Source: Neobacillus muris
GTDB lineage: Bacteria; Bacillota; Bacilli; Bacillales; Cytobacillaceae
Length of the DNA: 64,000 bases
Assembly (NCBI RefSeq): GCF_943193175.1
Contig: NZ_CALPDF010000011.1
Location: 1 to 64,000, forward strand
Direction: 5' to 3'
Every line of letters starts with the position of its first letter. The first letter of the stretch is position 1. The notes beneath the pieces were generated by a model. It was not told the DNA's origin and did not search any database. It saw only the letters and a list, made by a program, of their open reading frames with translations. This document shows positions 54,257-63,411 of the stretch, in pieces. A program made the translations under genes and the position numbers.

Positions 54257-54865
54257 TTACGATTTGAGCCGATAAATCAAAAACCTTTCATTCTGATTAT
54301 GCGAATACACATACGGCACCGGAATCTCTTTTTCCCACTCAAAAGCAGTATAATTTTCTAAATAATAAATATAATCCTCAGATGGATAATATAAAATCAA
54401 TGCCACATCACGGGTATATTGCTCTGCCGATAACAAAATATTGTTTATCACTTTGCGAAACACTTGAATCGAAAAAGGATTAAAAAAGTAGAAACAGTTG
54501 TCCTCCGGGTCAATAGGGTATTCTTCTGCCAAACAGCACAAAAAATGAAGCTTATCCGGTCGCTCCTTCGTCTTCTTCAAATAGCTGGATTGGTTCGCGA
54601 GTGCCCGCTCATAAAGCTCCTCGCTCATTTCAATGCCAACCACGCTGGCATGAAAAAAATGGTGAATATAAAAGTTTAATCTCCCTTTCCCACAGCCAAA
54701 ATCCACCACGCGGTCGCTGCTTTTGACTTCAAACTCGCGAAATAACTCTTCCAAGCCGCTATAGGGAGTCGGCTCATAGCGATGATAATGCAGCGACTTA
54801 TGGAAGCCCTGTTGTTCCTCTCTTGTTTTAATATTTAGCAATTTATCATAATAATGTTCTTTCAT
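54257..54865 (-). CDS. Class I SAM-dependent methyltransferase
   Basis: A 202-residue methyltransferase with motif I RVVDFGCGKGRLNFYIHHFF near residues 53-72 and motif II VVGIEMSEELYERA. The motif IV region shows YFFNPFS (NPF in place of the common NPPY, which makes RNA or protein N-methylation unlikely). The C-terminal part is aromatic-rich (PSEDYIYYLENYTAFEW). The substrate is unknown. The start is ATG at 54865. It is a single-gene unit with two downstream hairpins. Confidence 0.85.
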   Translation of the reverse strand: MKEHYYDKLLNIKTREEQQGFHKSLHYHRYEPTPYSGLEELFREFEVKSSDRVVDFGCGKGRLNFYIHHFFHASVVGIEMSEELYERALANQSSYLKKTKERPDKLHFLCCLAEEYPIDPEDNCFYFFNPFSIQVFRKVINNILLSAEQYTRDVALILYYPSEDYIYYLENYTAFEWEKEIPVPYVYSHNQNERFLIYRLKS

Positions 54866-55016
54866 GGATAACTCCTATCATCGGGTACCTTCTTTATTTC
54901 CTAAATAGCAGGGGCACACAGAAGGAATATTACAATTACTATTTTAAATCATACCACTTATCATTGGTTCTTGAACGGCTCCCTGCTTACGGAGTGACAC
55001 AAGTAAACAAAACAAT

Positions 55017-55049
55017 AAGCACCCCCTGTTTCACATACTGGGGGTGCTT
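55017..55049 (-). terminator. Terminator of nagP
   Basis: On the minus strand AAGCACCCCCAG pairs with CAGGGGGTGCTT around a 9-nt loop and is followed by ATTGTTTTG. Confidence 0.85.
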
Positions 55050-55062
55050 CCTTGTGTAACCG

Positions 55063-56508
55063 TTATCTCTTGCGGATTTTCGCAATTTCATCCGCCACAA
55101 ATTGGACGTTCGTGCCGACAATGACCTGAATGCTGTTTTCCCCGACAATATTAATGCCTGGTACCCCTGTAGACTTAATTTTCTTCTGGTCCACCGCTTT
55201 CATATCTTTTACTTCCAGTCTTAGTCGTGTGACACAGTTGTCGACGGAAAGGACGTTGGCGTCCCCGCCCAATCCTTCATAAATGGTTGCAGCCATAGAA
55301 GCAAATTTGCTCTCTCCGCCAGCTAAACCTGTTCCTTCTGTTTCTTCATCATCCTCCTCACGGCCCGGAGTCATTAAATTAAACTTGGTGATGATGAAAC
55401 GGAACAGGAAGTAGTAAATCACGGCAAATACTAATCCTTGAATGAGCAGCATGTACGGGCTGTTGGCAAGCGGAAGTCTTGAACTTAACACAAAGTCGAC
55501 CAAACCGGCGCTAAACCCAAAGCCTGCTGTCCAATGGAACGCAGCCGCAATTGCTAAAGAAATTCCAGTTAAAATGGCATGTACTAGATATAACATGGGT
55601 GCCACGAACATGAACGCAAATTCTATTGGCTCCGTAACCCCTGTAAAGAAGGCAGCAAAACCCGCTGCTAACATTAAGGAGGATACCTGTTTTTTCTTTT
55701 TGTCTTTAGCGGTATGAACCATGGCCAAGGCAGCGGCAGGAAGACCAAACATCATGACAGGGAAAAATCCCGCCTGGTACATACCTGTTACCCCTTTTTC
55801 CCCTTTGCCTGACCAGAAGTTCCCGATATCATTGATGCCGGCAACGTCAAACCAGAATACAGAGTTTAAGGCATGGTGCAATCCTGTTGGAATCAACAAA
55901 CGGTTGAAGAAACCATAAAGGCCGGCACCAATAGCGCCTAATTCAGCAATACCTTTACCAAAAGAAACTAAAGCTGTATAGATGACAGGCCAGACAAAGA
56001 AAAGAATAGCAGATACAATAATCATGGAGACCGCCGTCATAATCGGCACTAACCGTTTACCGCTGAAGAAGGCCAACGCATCTGGCAGTTTAACATGACT
56101 GAATCGGTTATACATCATGGAAGCTACAATACCTGAGAGTATGCCGACAAACGCGTTACCAATTTTAGCGAACGCTGGATCGACTTTCTCCGCGTCAATT
56201 CCTTCCAGCAAAGCCACTGAGTTAGTGGATAAAAGGGTCGTCACAACCAGGTAGGCGACCAAGCCGCTCAATGCGGAAGACCCGTCTTTTTCTTTGGCCA
56301 TTCCCAAGGCAACACCAACAGCAAACAAGATGGGAATATTGTCAATAATTGAACCGCCTGCTTTGATAAAAAAGGCAGCCAGCGGACTGTCAGCCCCCCA
56401 GCCGCTTGGGTCAATCCAGTAACCAATCCCCATTAAGATGGCGGCAGCTGGCAATACGGCTACTGGCAGCATCAAGGAGCGGCCAAGTCTTTGCAGATAT
56501 TTCATCAT
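55063..56508 (-). CDS. nagP: PTS N-acetylglucosamine-type transporter subunit IICB
   Basis: A 481-residue permease of the glucose/GlcNAc PTS family. The IIC domain (about 1-375) starts with KYLQRLGRSLMLPVAVLPAA and has the substrate-site signature GVTEPIEFAFMFVAP. The IIB domain (about 400-481) contains the phospho-cysteine in LSVDNCVTRLRLEV. There is no IIA domain, as in B. subtilis NagP, which uses the IIA of other permeases. LYLVHAILTGIS and the GLHHALNSVFWFDV motif favour GlcNAc over glucose. The start follows AGGGGGTAATGAAAA. The leader is unusual (see 56509-57006). Confidence 0.9.
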   Translation of the reverse strand: MMKYLQRLGRSLMLPVAVLPAAAILMGIGYWIDPSGWGADSPLAAFFIKAGGSIIDNIPILFAVGVALGMAKEKDGSSALSGLVAYLVVTTLLSTNSVALLEGIDAEKVDPAFAKIGNAFVGILSGIVASMMYNRFSHVKLPDALAFFSGKRLVPIMTAVSMIIVSAILFFVWPVIYTALVSFGKGIAELGAIGAGLYGFFNRLLIPTGLHHALNSVFWFDVAGINDIGNFWSGKGEKGVTGMYQAGFFPVMMFGLPAAALAMVHTAKDKKKKQVSSLMLAAGFAAFFTGVTEPIEFAFMFVAPMLYLVHAILTGISLAIAAAFHWTAGFGFSAGLVDFVLSSRLPLANSPYMLLIQGLVFAVIYYFLFRFIITKFNLMTPGREEDDEETEGTGLAGGESKFASMAATIYEGLGGDANVLSVDNCVTRLRLEVKDMKAVDQKKIKSTGVPGINIVGENSIQVIVGTNVQFVADEIAKIRKR

Positions 56509-56710
56509 TTTTCATTACCCCCTAGAAAATAATGCAATAAAAAGATAAATGCTTGGGCAAATCCAAAATGCCTTTCCTGCGGCTTTCGAAAGAACACCAC
56601 CCCCTTTAGCCTGCTTAAAAATTGGCAGACTCAGCTTAACGGCCGACTTGATTGCCCTCTTGAACAAGGACGTATATCCCTCACCATTCATCGAAATCGT
56701 TTCCAATCGT

Positions 56711-56795
56711 GGATTAAAACATCCTCTATCTGAATGTTTTTCCCATTAACAGGTAATATATCCCAAGAAGTTAGGGGATTGGAAACATCCTCTAT
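56711..56795 (-). promoter_or_regulatory. Repeated element in the nagP leader
   Basis: On the minus strand ATAGAGGATGTTTCCAATCC (56776-56795) and ATAGAGGATGTTTTAATCC (56711-56729) are direct repeats 66 bp apart. In addition GTTTCCAATC (56777-56786) is an exact inverted copy of GATTGGAAAC (56698-56707). They could be operators or parts of a leader RNA. Confidence 0.45.
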
Positions 56796-56863
56796 TTTCT
56801 TTACTACTTATTAATGACGAAAAAAGAAAAAATATAATCCCTTTGGCCAAATAACACTAAAAA

Positions 56864-56918
56864 AGGCATGGGGATGCAATGATTGTTCCTAGGAACTTGT
56901 CATTGCACCCCCATGCCT
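56864..56918 (-). terminator. Terminator of the RsmF-like gene
   Basis: AGGCATGGGG-TGCAATGA (56864-56882) pairs with TCATTGCA-CCCCATGCCT (56900-56918), about 18 bp with one bulge. On the minus strand it is followed by TTTTTT. Confidence 0.9.
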
Positions 56919-57006
56919 GATCGTATCATTCACATGTCATCCAGCTAATGGCAGAATAGACAAAGGTTGAAGATATCCGTCATTCTATACATGCCAGCTA
57001 TTTATT

Positions 57007-58380
57007 TTAAAAATTGCCTGTCCATCTTAATCCTTTTGGATAATGGTTTTTCAATACCCCGTTGGATACTTTGCCCCATCCGAGGGAATAGCCGTCAACC
57101 TCTGCCAGGTACCAGCCCTTTGGACCTTCTGCAGGTAACGATTCGCCTTTCAAATAGGCAGCCAATTCACGGGAATCGCTGTTTAGATTCCATTTATGAA
57201 CAACCTGGTCTTCTGTTAAGGCCAAGGCCAGGGCATGAGAGGGTTCAAAGCGGTTTTTTTTGATCGTCCCCAAATGCCATCCCGGGCGTATGACCTTTAA
57301 TTGCTCAAGAGACAGCAGCTCCTCTGGCACCAAGTACAATTGATCCCCAAACAAGAGGTATTCCCCTTTTGGAGCTTCCTTTAGGGCCTCTTCAGCAAAT
57401 TGCTGATAGCTTTTTAACAGCTTTTTGTCAGCCGCTGTTTTGGCATATTTTCGTTTGGCCGGTTCCTCGCCATCCATTTTTCTCAATACAGCAATATAAT
57501 GGCCTTCGCCTTGAACCTGATGCGGCCAAATTCGGATGGTTTGCTCGATAGCCGCTAGGGCCTCTGCTGCCCAATCCCGGCGGCCCTTGGAAAAGCCTTC
57601 ATATACCTGAACATGCTCGATTTCAAAATGCGGGTTCTGCTTCAAAAACTGGCTGATGGTCCCTTCATTTTCCTCAGGAGAAAAGGTGCAGGTAGAGTAA
57701 ACCAGCCGTCCGCCTGGGCGGAGCATGACAGCAGCCGAGTCCAGGATGTCCAGCTGCCGCATAGAACAGATTTCTACATTCTTCGGGCTCCACTCCGCAC
57801 AAGCTTCAGGGTCTTTGCGGAACATTCCTTCTCCTGAGCATGGGGCATCAACCATGATCCGGTCAAAATAGGCGGGAAATCGCTGGGCGAGCCGGGCAGG
57901 CGTTTCGTTTGTCACCACAGCATTGGTAATGCCCATCCGCTCGACATTTTGCGAAAGGATTTTGGCCCTCGCCGGATGGATTTCATTGGTCAGCAGGAAC
58001 CCTTGCTGCTCCATTTTTTCCGCGATATGCGTCGTTTTCCCTCCAGGCGCTGCGCACAAGTCGAGAACCCGTTCTCCAGGTTTGGGATCGACCATTTCGG
58101 CCGCGGCCATCGCACTCGGCTCCTGAATATAATACAATCCGGCATCATGATAAGGATGCTTCCCGGGACGTTCCTCCAACCCGTAATAAAATCCTTCTTT
58201 TACCCAAGGAATTTTTTTCAATGTAAATGGGCTGATGTTTTGAAACTCCTCAAGTCCAATCTTCAAGGTATTTACCCGAAGGCCTTGAGCCCGGTTATCC
58301 TCATAGCTATGAATAAAATCATCGAAATCCTCTTTTAATAGGTCTTTCATTTTTAGTAAAAATTGCTCTGGGAGCTGCAT
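57007..58380 (-). CDS. rsmF: RsmF/RsmB-type 16S rRNA m5C methyltransferase
   Basis: About 457 residues of the NOL1/NOP2/Sun family. The SAM-binding DLCAAPGGKTTHIA is near residues 106-119. The catalytic cysteines are in DAPCSGEGMF and VYSTCTFSPEEN, the pair typical of RNA m5C methyltransferases. A C-terminal RNA-binding region follows (WYLAEVDGYSLGWGKVSNG, a PUA-like domain of the YebU/RsmF group). It probably methylates cytosine near the decoding centre of 16S rRNA; the exact position is inferred. ATG 58380 follows GAGGTG. Confidence 0.9.
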   Translation of the reverse strand: MQLPEQFLLKMKDLLKEDFDDFIHSYEDNRAQGLRVNTLKIGLEEFQNISPFTLKKIPWVKEGFYYGLEERPGKHPYHDAGLYYIQEPSAMAAAEMVDPKPGERVLDLCAAPGGKTTHIAEKMEQQGFLLTNEIHPARAKILSQNVERMGITNAVVTNETPARLAQRFPAYFDRIMVDAPCSGEGMFRKDPEACAEWSPKNVEICSMRQLDILDSAAVMLRPGGRLVYSTCTFSPEENEGTISQFLKQNPHFEIEHVQVYEGFSKGRRDWAAEALAAIEQTIRIWPHQVQGEGHYIAVLRKMDGEEPAKRKYAKTAADKKLLKSYQQFAEEALKEAPKGEYLLFGDQLYLVPEELLSLEQLKVIRPGWHLGTIKKNRFEPSHALALALTEDQVVHKWNLNSDSRELAAYLKGESLPAEGPKGWYLAEVDGYSLGWGKVSNGVLKNHYPKGLRWTGNF

Positions 58381-58478
58381 ATCATTCACCTCAAAACTGG
58401 CCATAACGAACCGCTGTCAGATGCGGTTTTGCCCAGAAATTTCATACCTACTAATGTAACTGAATCAACCTTTTAATG

Positions 58479-58532
58479 CAAAAAAGAAAAGGTGTCGTCT
58501 CCTGCCGTCAAAAGGACAGGTACCTGACGCCT
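58479..58532 (-). terminator. Imperfect hairpin after the MFS gene
   Basis: On the minus strand AGGCGTCAGGTACCTGTCC pairs imperfectly with a downstream GGAGACGACACCT and is followed by TTTTCTTTTTT. The GGYGTC/GACACC ends resemble the GTGTCAGACAC-type arms at 38742. Confidence 0.55.
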
Positions 58533-58625
58533 ACTATTCGATTCATTAATCTTTTAATCTGTTTATCGCCGATTCTACTAAAAAATCTCTTTTTTCATCA
58601 CATTGTTCGAATGTTTCAAGTAGAA

Positions 58626-59825
58626 TTATCTAGTCTGCACCACTTTAGCCGGTATGGAAGACAGCTTGAGCGTCAGCGGAAAAGCGAATAGAAGCAAACA
58701 AACAATGAAGCCGATAACCCCTTCCCACTCAAAATGGGTCCAGAAAAATCCGCCAGTCGTACCGGCCAGACTTGAACCGCTATAGTAAAAGAATAAATAG
58801 AGCGAAGAGGCTTGGGCCTTTTCCGATATCGCTCTCCTGCCCACCCAGCTCGAAGCAATCGAATGCGAGCCGAAGAAACCGAAAGTAAATAAGGCAATTC
58901 CGGCAATTTTCAAAAGCAGCGGCGCAGCAAGTGTAATGGCTGCGCCGCTGATCATCAGCACCAAACCCATCGATAATACTTTTTTTCGGCCGAGCCGGTC
59001 CGATAGCTGCCCCATCCAAGTGGAGCTGAACGTTCCCGTTAAGTAGACAAGAAAGATCCAGCCGACGATCGTTTGGCTCAAGTTATAGGGAGGTTCCAAG
59101 AGCTGGAAACCGATATAGTTATACAAAGTGACAAAGCTTCCCATTAATATAAACGCGATTCCGTATAAACAAAGCAGTGCCGGGTCCTTTAGATGGCGAA
59201 ACAAGGAGGCGAATAGTTGTTTTAATTTTAACGGCTGCGGCGCAAAATGCTTGGAATTCGGCAAATGCCGCCAAAACCACATGCTCAATATAAGACTGAT
59301 TAAGCCGATGCTGCCCATCGCAATCCGCCAAGAAAAGAAGTCTGTAACGGTTCCCGTTATGATTCTTCCGGCCATCCCGCCTATTGAATTCCCGCTTATG
59401 TAAATGCCCATTGCCACCCCCAGGCTTTTGGGGTCGACCTCTTCTCCCAGATAAGCCATTGCAATGGCTGGCAGTCCGGCAAGGACAATCCCTTGGAGGA
59501 CGCGAAATCCTAATAATGACCCAAAGCTAGGGCTAAACGCTGTAAAAATCACAATGAGTGACGATAACAGCAAGGAAGCCGCCATGATGATTTTTCGTCC
59601 CCATGCTTCCGATAACGAGCTGGTGATCAGCATCGAAACAGCGAGCGTGAAGGTGGTAACCGACAAGGTAAGGCTTCCTGCTGCGGCTGATACATGAAAT
59701 TCTTTTGAAAAAATCGGCATCAAAGGCTGTACGTCGTAAAGGATCGAAAATGTGATGAATCCCCCGGCAAACAAGGCAAAATTCGCCTTTCGAAAGGCCG
59801 GTGTTCCTTGCTGCAGTTTATCCAA
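58626..59825 (-). CDS. Major facilitator superfamily transporter
   Basis: A 399-residue transporter with 12 predicted membrane segments. The MFS signature loops are SLSEAWGRKIIMAASLLL (between helices 2 and 3) and GQLSDRLGRKKVLSMGL (between helices 8 and 9). The layout fits the YnfM/arabinose-efflux-like group of drug exporters, and the substrate is unknown. The start is TTG 59825 with AGAAGG upstream. The promoter is next to an AT-rich palindrome that resembles a Fur box, so an iron-related substrate such as a siderophore is possible. Confidence 0.9.
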   Translation of the reverse strand: MDKLQQGTPAFRKANFALFAGGFITFSILYDVQPLMPIFSKEFHVSAAAGSLTLSVTTFTLAVSMLITSSLSEAWGRKIIMAASLLLSSLIVIFTAFSPSFGSLLGFRVLQGIVLAGLPAIAMAYLGEEVDPKSLGVAMGIYISGNSIGGMAGRIITGTVTDFFSWRIAMGSIGLISLILSMWFWRHLPNSKHFAPQPLKLKQLFASLFRHLKDPALLCLYGIAFILMGSFVTLYNYIGFQLLEPPYNLSQTIVGWIFLVYLTGTFSSTWMGQLSDRLGRKKVLSMGLVLMISGAAITLAAPLLLKIAGIALFTFGFFGSHSIASSWVGRRAISEKAQASSLYLFFYYSGSSLAGTTGGFFWTHFEWEGVIGFIVCLLLFAFPLTLKLSSIPAKVVQTR

Positions 59826-59860
59826 AGTAAAACCTTCTTTCGTATTGATAACCCACTAAA

Positions 59861-59901
59861 ACTTTACTCCACTAAAACGAATACTTCAAATGATAATCAT
59901 T
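59861..59901 (-). promoter_or_regulatory. MFS gene promoter with Fur-like palindrome
   Basis: Minus-strand -35 TTGAAG (59884-59889), a 17-bp spacer, and -10 TAAAGT (59861-59866). Next to the -35, AATGATAATCATT (59889-59901) is a 6-1-6 palindrome that equals the core of the Bacillus Fur box (ATGATAATCAT). CCACTAAAAC is also repeated at 59853 and 59869. Confidence 0.5.
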
Positions 59902-60161
59902 CAATATTCGAATAATGCAAAATAATATATTGGGTCTATTTTTATTGTTCTTATAATAACTAAGGTATTCAGTGACCGCGAAGCAAATATGATAGGTTAT
60001 CGTAACAAAGTCAATGTTCATGAGGACAAAATACTGGTTAACCACCCTAGTTTTGGCGCCAAGATGACATCAGGGGAGAAGAAAGGTACAATTCATTCTT
60101 TTTATATATGAAAGTTCTTAAGCAAAAAAACTGACTTAAAAGTGCATCATCGTGATACCCT

Positions 60162-60421
<260 letters not shown>

Positions 60422-60472
60422 TTAAGTGTATTCGGATGAATCTTGTACTAAATCAGACTCTATGTGTAATCA

Positions 60473-60745
60473 CTATCTTACTGTTTGCAATTCCTTTGTT
60501 GGAATATCGATAAATGCTTGAGCCTGGATCAACAGTTCATTGCGCTTGGCATATAGGCTGGAACATGTTGGCTTTAAGCAGCAAGGACAAGTACCGCCCA
60601 TGGTTCCGATATTGTAGGCAGTTACCTTTTCTCCCTCCACACGGCAGTTTAACATGGCCTTGCCATTATTAGTGAAGGTTAAAAGCACATTAAATGTTGA
60701 ATTTTCCGGCTGTGTATTAAAGATTTCTGCGTTTGTAAGTTGCAT
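60473..60745 (-). CDS. Small Cys-rich protein (90 aa), unknown
   Basis: A 90-residue soluble protein with four clustered cysteines in GGTCPCCLKPTCSS (about residues 51-64) and one more at CRVEG near 34. This fits a small metal (zinc) or Fe-S site or a disulfide knot. The N-terminal half (NAEIFNTQPENSTFNVLLTF) looks like a small beta-sheet domain. I do not recognise the family. The start has GGAGTGA upstream and a strong terminator follows, so it is probably a real gene. Confidence 0.7.
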   Translation of the reverse strand: MQLTNAEIFNTQPENSTFNVLLTFTNNGKAMLNCRVEGEKVTAYNIGTMGGTCPCCLKPTCSSLYAKRNELLIQAQAFIDIPTKELQTVR

Positions 60746-60820
60746 AGGTAGTCACTCCAGTTTTTTATTTTCATCCCTACATATTATATCAAACAAATAT
60801 TCTTTCAACCTATTATGTTA

Positions 60821-61660
60821 CTAGAGAGTTTCTGGAAATGAACATGATTTGTCTTTTTCTAGTTCGAAATGGGCTGCGATGGATGAAATGATATGTAGAG
60901 AGTCCCATTCCCCAGAGGAAAAACGAATAATAGGGTAATCCTTAGGAAATAGTTTGTGTTTGATTTCTTCAATAGAGAGGCCCTTCTTGTATAAATTTTC
61001 AACTTCTCCATAAAGATTTTCCAGATATTCGAGTTTCTTGATTAACATTTCTTTGCCATTTGGAATGTATCCGGCATGGCAGCAGAACATGGATTCAAAA
61101 CCATATTTAAGCAGTGTCCGGATAGAGTTCATGATGACGGGAATGGATTCACTATCCATGATCACTTTTGTCCTGGGGGTTACGAATAAGTCACCGGAAA
61201 ATAGCCTGCCTGTGCCCTCGTCCAGCAGGGACACATGGTCTTCGGCGTGGCCAGGGGTATAGATAACTCTCCATTGCCTTGTCTGGGTTTGGATGGTCTC
61301 GCCAAGGGGGATGGCCCGAAATTTCTCGCGTACTCCCCAGGTCAGTTGGCGATATTTAGGATAGGGAGACGCTTGTGCGCAAATCTCTACTCCTAACGGG
61401 TGAATATAGATGGGCACCTGTTTAGTTTTCTGAATCCATGGAGCATTTCCCGAGTGGTCTTCATGGCTATGGGTTAAGGTTACAAGCTCAAAGGATTGTT
61501 CTAGCAAATAAGAAGTGAATTCTGATTCAATGATTTGGGGTCCGGTATCGACGAGCATGCCGTCCACTAAAAAAGCATACACTGTGCCTAGTTTGATGCC
61601 AGAACTAACCACGTTCCCCTCTAAACATGTCACGCCTTGATTTTCTTCTACCTTTAACAT
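60821..61660 (-). CDS. MBL-fold metallo-hydrolase
   Basis: A 279-residue metallo-beta-lactamase-fold protein. The zinc motif is THSHEDHSG (about residues 63-71). Further ligands are in IYTPGHAEDHVSL, LFSGDLFVTP and CCHAGYIP. It is a different member from the one at 6969-7781, with an N-terminus (NQGVTCLEGNVVSSGI) typical of YqjP/glyoxalase-like hydrolases. The substrate is unknown. ATG 61660 has GGTGGGAG upstream. Confidence 0.87.
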   Translation of the reverse strand: MLKVEENQGVTCLEGNVVSSGIKLGTVYAFLVDGMLVDTGPQIIESEFTSYLLEQSFELVTLTHSHEDHSGNAPWIQKTKQVPIYIHPLGVEICAQASPYPKYRQLTWGVREKFRAIPLGETIQTQTRQWRVIYTPGHAEDHVSLLDEGTGRLFSGDLFVTPRTKVIMDSESIPVIMNSIRTLLKYGFESMFCCHAGYIPNGKEMLIKKLEYLENLYGEVENLYKKGLSIEEIKHKLFPKDYPIIRFSSGEWDSLHIISSIAAHFELEKDKSCSFPETL

Positions 61661-61883
61661 GTGATCGCTCCCACCTCGTTTCCTTTTGTTTCATCCTATT
61701 TTTTCTAAATATTCACAAAATAAGATTAACGCAAAATGAATGAATAATCAATCATATCCCATTAGGGCTGCTCCTATTTACCTTTGAGGGTGGTTCTTGG
61801 CTGACTGGCTTTGTAATCGATTCTTTTGCGTGACTCCCTTTTTTTTTTTCAGCTCTAGGTCAGGCCAAGACTCGTACCATGAG

Positions 61884-61917
61884 TAAAAAAAAGAGAGCCC
61901 TTAAGAGGAAGGCTCTA
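61884..61917 (-). terminator. Terminator of the amino-acid ABC transporter operon
   Basis: On the minus strand AGAGCCTT pairs with AAGGGCTCT around CCTCTT and is followed by a run of eight T. Confidence 0.85.
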
Positions 61918-61926
61918 TAAAAACGA

Positions 61927-62673
61927 TTATTTCAAGCTTCGGTTTAAAAATGCTTTCGTTCGGTCATGCTGCGGATTTGACAGCACCTCGGACGGATGGC
62001 CGGATTCAATGATCTCCCCATTATCCATAAAGATGACCCGGTTCGCCACTTCCTTGGCAAAACCCATCTCATGGGTGACGACAATCATGGTCATATGTTC
62101 TTCTGCCAGCGACTTCATTACTTGGAGCACCTCACCCGTTAACTCAGGATCCAGTGCCGAAGTCGGCTCATCAAACAGCAGGATATCCGGATTCATCATC
62201 AACGCCCGGGCAATCGCCACACGCTGCTTTTGGCCTCCTGATAAATTAGCAGGATACGCACCCGCCCGGTCTGTCAAACCAATTTTTTCAAGAAGCTCCG
62301 TGCTGCGCTGACTGATTTCAGCAGCAGACTCTTTCTTCACCATTCTTGGCGCCAATTCTAGATTCTCCCTAACCGTCAAATGGGGAAACAAATTGAAATG
62401 CTGGAACACCATGCCCATCTTCGCAGTAATCTGTTTGACCTCCTGCGGCTTTGCGTATGCCCCATCCTTTACAAGGTAATCCTCCCCAATCCGGATGCTT
62501 CCGCCATCAATTTTTTCCAGATGAACCAAGCTGCGAAGCATGGTGCTCTTACCAGAACCGGAGGGGCCAATAACAGCGACTACATCATTTTTATCCACAT
62601 CAAAGGTAATCTGTTTTAAGACATCCAGATTGCCATAAGACTTTTTTAAATTAGAAACTTCCATAATGGCCAT
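61927..62673 (-). CDS. Polar amino acid ABC transporter ATP-binding protein
   Basis: A 248-residue GlnQ/HisP-type ATPase. It has Walker [12 protein letters not shown], the Q-loop [11 protein letters not shown], signature LSGGQKQR, Walker [15 protein letters not shown] and the H-loop [15 protein letters not shown]. It energises uptake of a polar amino acid together with the permease and binding protein encoded upstream. It is the third and last gene of the operon, 15 nt after the permease stop, and ends at a terminator. The exact amino acid is not evident. Confidence 0.95.
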   Translation of the reverse strand: MAIMEVSNLKKSYGNLDVLKQITFDVDKNDVVAVIGPSGSGKSTMLRSLVHLEKIDGGSIRIGEDYLVKDGAYAKPQEVKQITAKMGMVFQHFNLFPHLTVRENLELAPRMVKKESAAEISQRSTELLEKIGLTDRAGAYPANLSGGQKQRVAIARALMMNPDILLFDEPTSALDPELTGEVLQVMKSLAEEHMTMIVVTHEMGFAKEVANRVIFMDNGEIIESGHPSEVLSNPQHDRTKAFLNRSLK

Positions 62674-62688
62674 GCTGCCACCCCTTCC

Positions 62689-63348
62689 CTATTCAAACGT
62701 AACTTTCCGTTCGATCCATTTAAAAACAAGCGTTAAAATCAGCGTCATTAGCAGATAAATTACGCCTGCCACGACAAATGGGAAAATGGAAAAATCCCGG
62801 TTGACTGCCGTCTCGGCATAGTGAAGCAATTCTGGAACGGCTACAGCGTAAAGCAATGCCGTGTCTTTAACCAATGTCACCGATTCATTAGCCACGGCCG
62901 GAAGCGCAATCCGAAACATTTGCGGCAAGATGATCCGTGTTGTTGTCTGCCATCTATTAAAACCCAGTACTTGGGCAGCTTCATATTGCCCTTTCTCAAT
63001 AGCTAAAAGACCACCGCGGAAAATTTCTGCAAAATAGGCAGCATAATTAAGGATAAAGCCCAAACAAGCTGCCACGAACCGATCCAGCACCAAATACTCC
63101 CCAATGCCTGGAATCATCGGTAAACCAAAACAGATAAATAATAACTGAAGCAAAAGCGGTGTCCCGCGCAAAACATAGATATAAGCCTGTGCCAGCCAGG
63201 AAAGCGGCTTGAACCGGCTCCTTACTGCCAGCGTCAGCAAAAAGCCAAGCGGAATCGAGACAACAATGGCAATAAAAAACAACAGAATCGTCATTTGTGC
63301 CCCTTCCAGCATCGGCATCAAAATGGATACAAAATAATCAAACGACAT
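62689..63348 (-). CDS. Polar amino acid ABC transporter permease
   Basis: A 219-residue HisM/GlnP-family permease with five membrane segments. It carries the family motif (YIYVLRGTPLLLQLLFICFG) and the EAA loop (KGQYEAAQVLGFNRWQTTTR, with the -G-ILPQ- continuation). It forms the membrane channel with the ATPase at 61927. The start ATG has GGAGGATTTCTTCT upstream. A hairpin separates it from the binding-protein gene. Confidence 0.94.
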   Translation of the reverse strand: MSFDYFVSILMPMLEGAQMTILLFFIAIVVSIPLGFLLTLAVRSRFKPLSWLAQAYIYVLRGTPLLLQLLFICFGLPMIPGIGEYLVLDRFVAACLGFILNYAAYFAEIFRGGLLAIEKGQYEAAQVLGFNRWQTTTRIILPQMFRIALPAVANESVTLVKDTALLYAVAVPELLHYAETAVNRDFSIFPFVVAGVIYLLMTLILTLVFKWIERKVTFE

Positions 63349-63368
63349 AGAAGAAATCCTCCAAAAAC

Positions 63369-63399
63369 AAAACAGGCTTCCCTTTGGAAATCCTGTTTT
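63369..63399 (-). promoter_or_regulatory. Hairpin between binding-protein and permease genes
   Basis: On the minus strand AAAACAGG pairs with CCTGTTTT around 15 nt, followed by GTTTTTGGAGG. It lies between the binding-protein stop and the permease ribosome binding site. Such hairpins often give more binding protein than permease by partial termination or mRNA protection. Confidence 0.6.
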
Positions 63400-63411
63400 G
63401 CTCTATATTCA

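Larger units (their letters stand above)
56509..57006. other. 498-bp stretch upstream of nagP
   Basis: It holds two copies of an AGAGGATGTTT-type element (minus strand), an inverted GTTTCCAATC/GATTGGAAAC pair and the terminator of the next gene (56864-56918). A 63-codon minus-strand frame at 56515-56706 has no ribosome binding site and no recognised homology. Confidence 0.6.

Noticed and set aside
56515-56706. A 63-codon minus-strand ORF directly before nagP
   Set aside because: No ribosome binding site and no recognised family; more likely part of the nagP leader.
59926-60111. A start-less open frame of 61 codons (contains GYRNKVNVHEDKILVNHPSF)
   Set aside because: It has protein-like composition but no start codon with a ribosome binding site and I know no homologue. 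It could be another gene relic but is not supportable as a gene.
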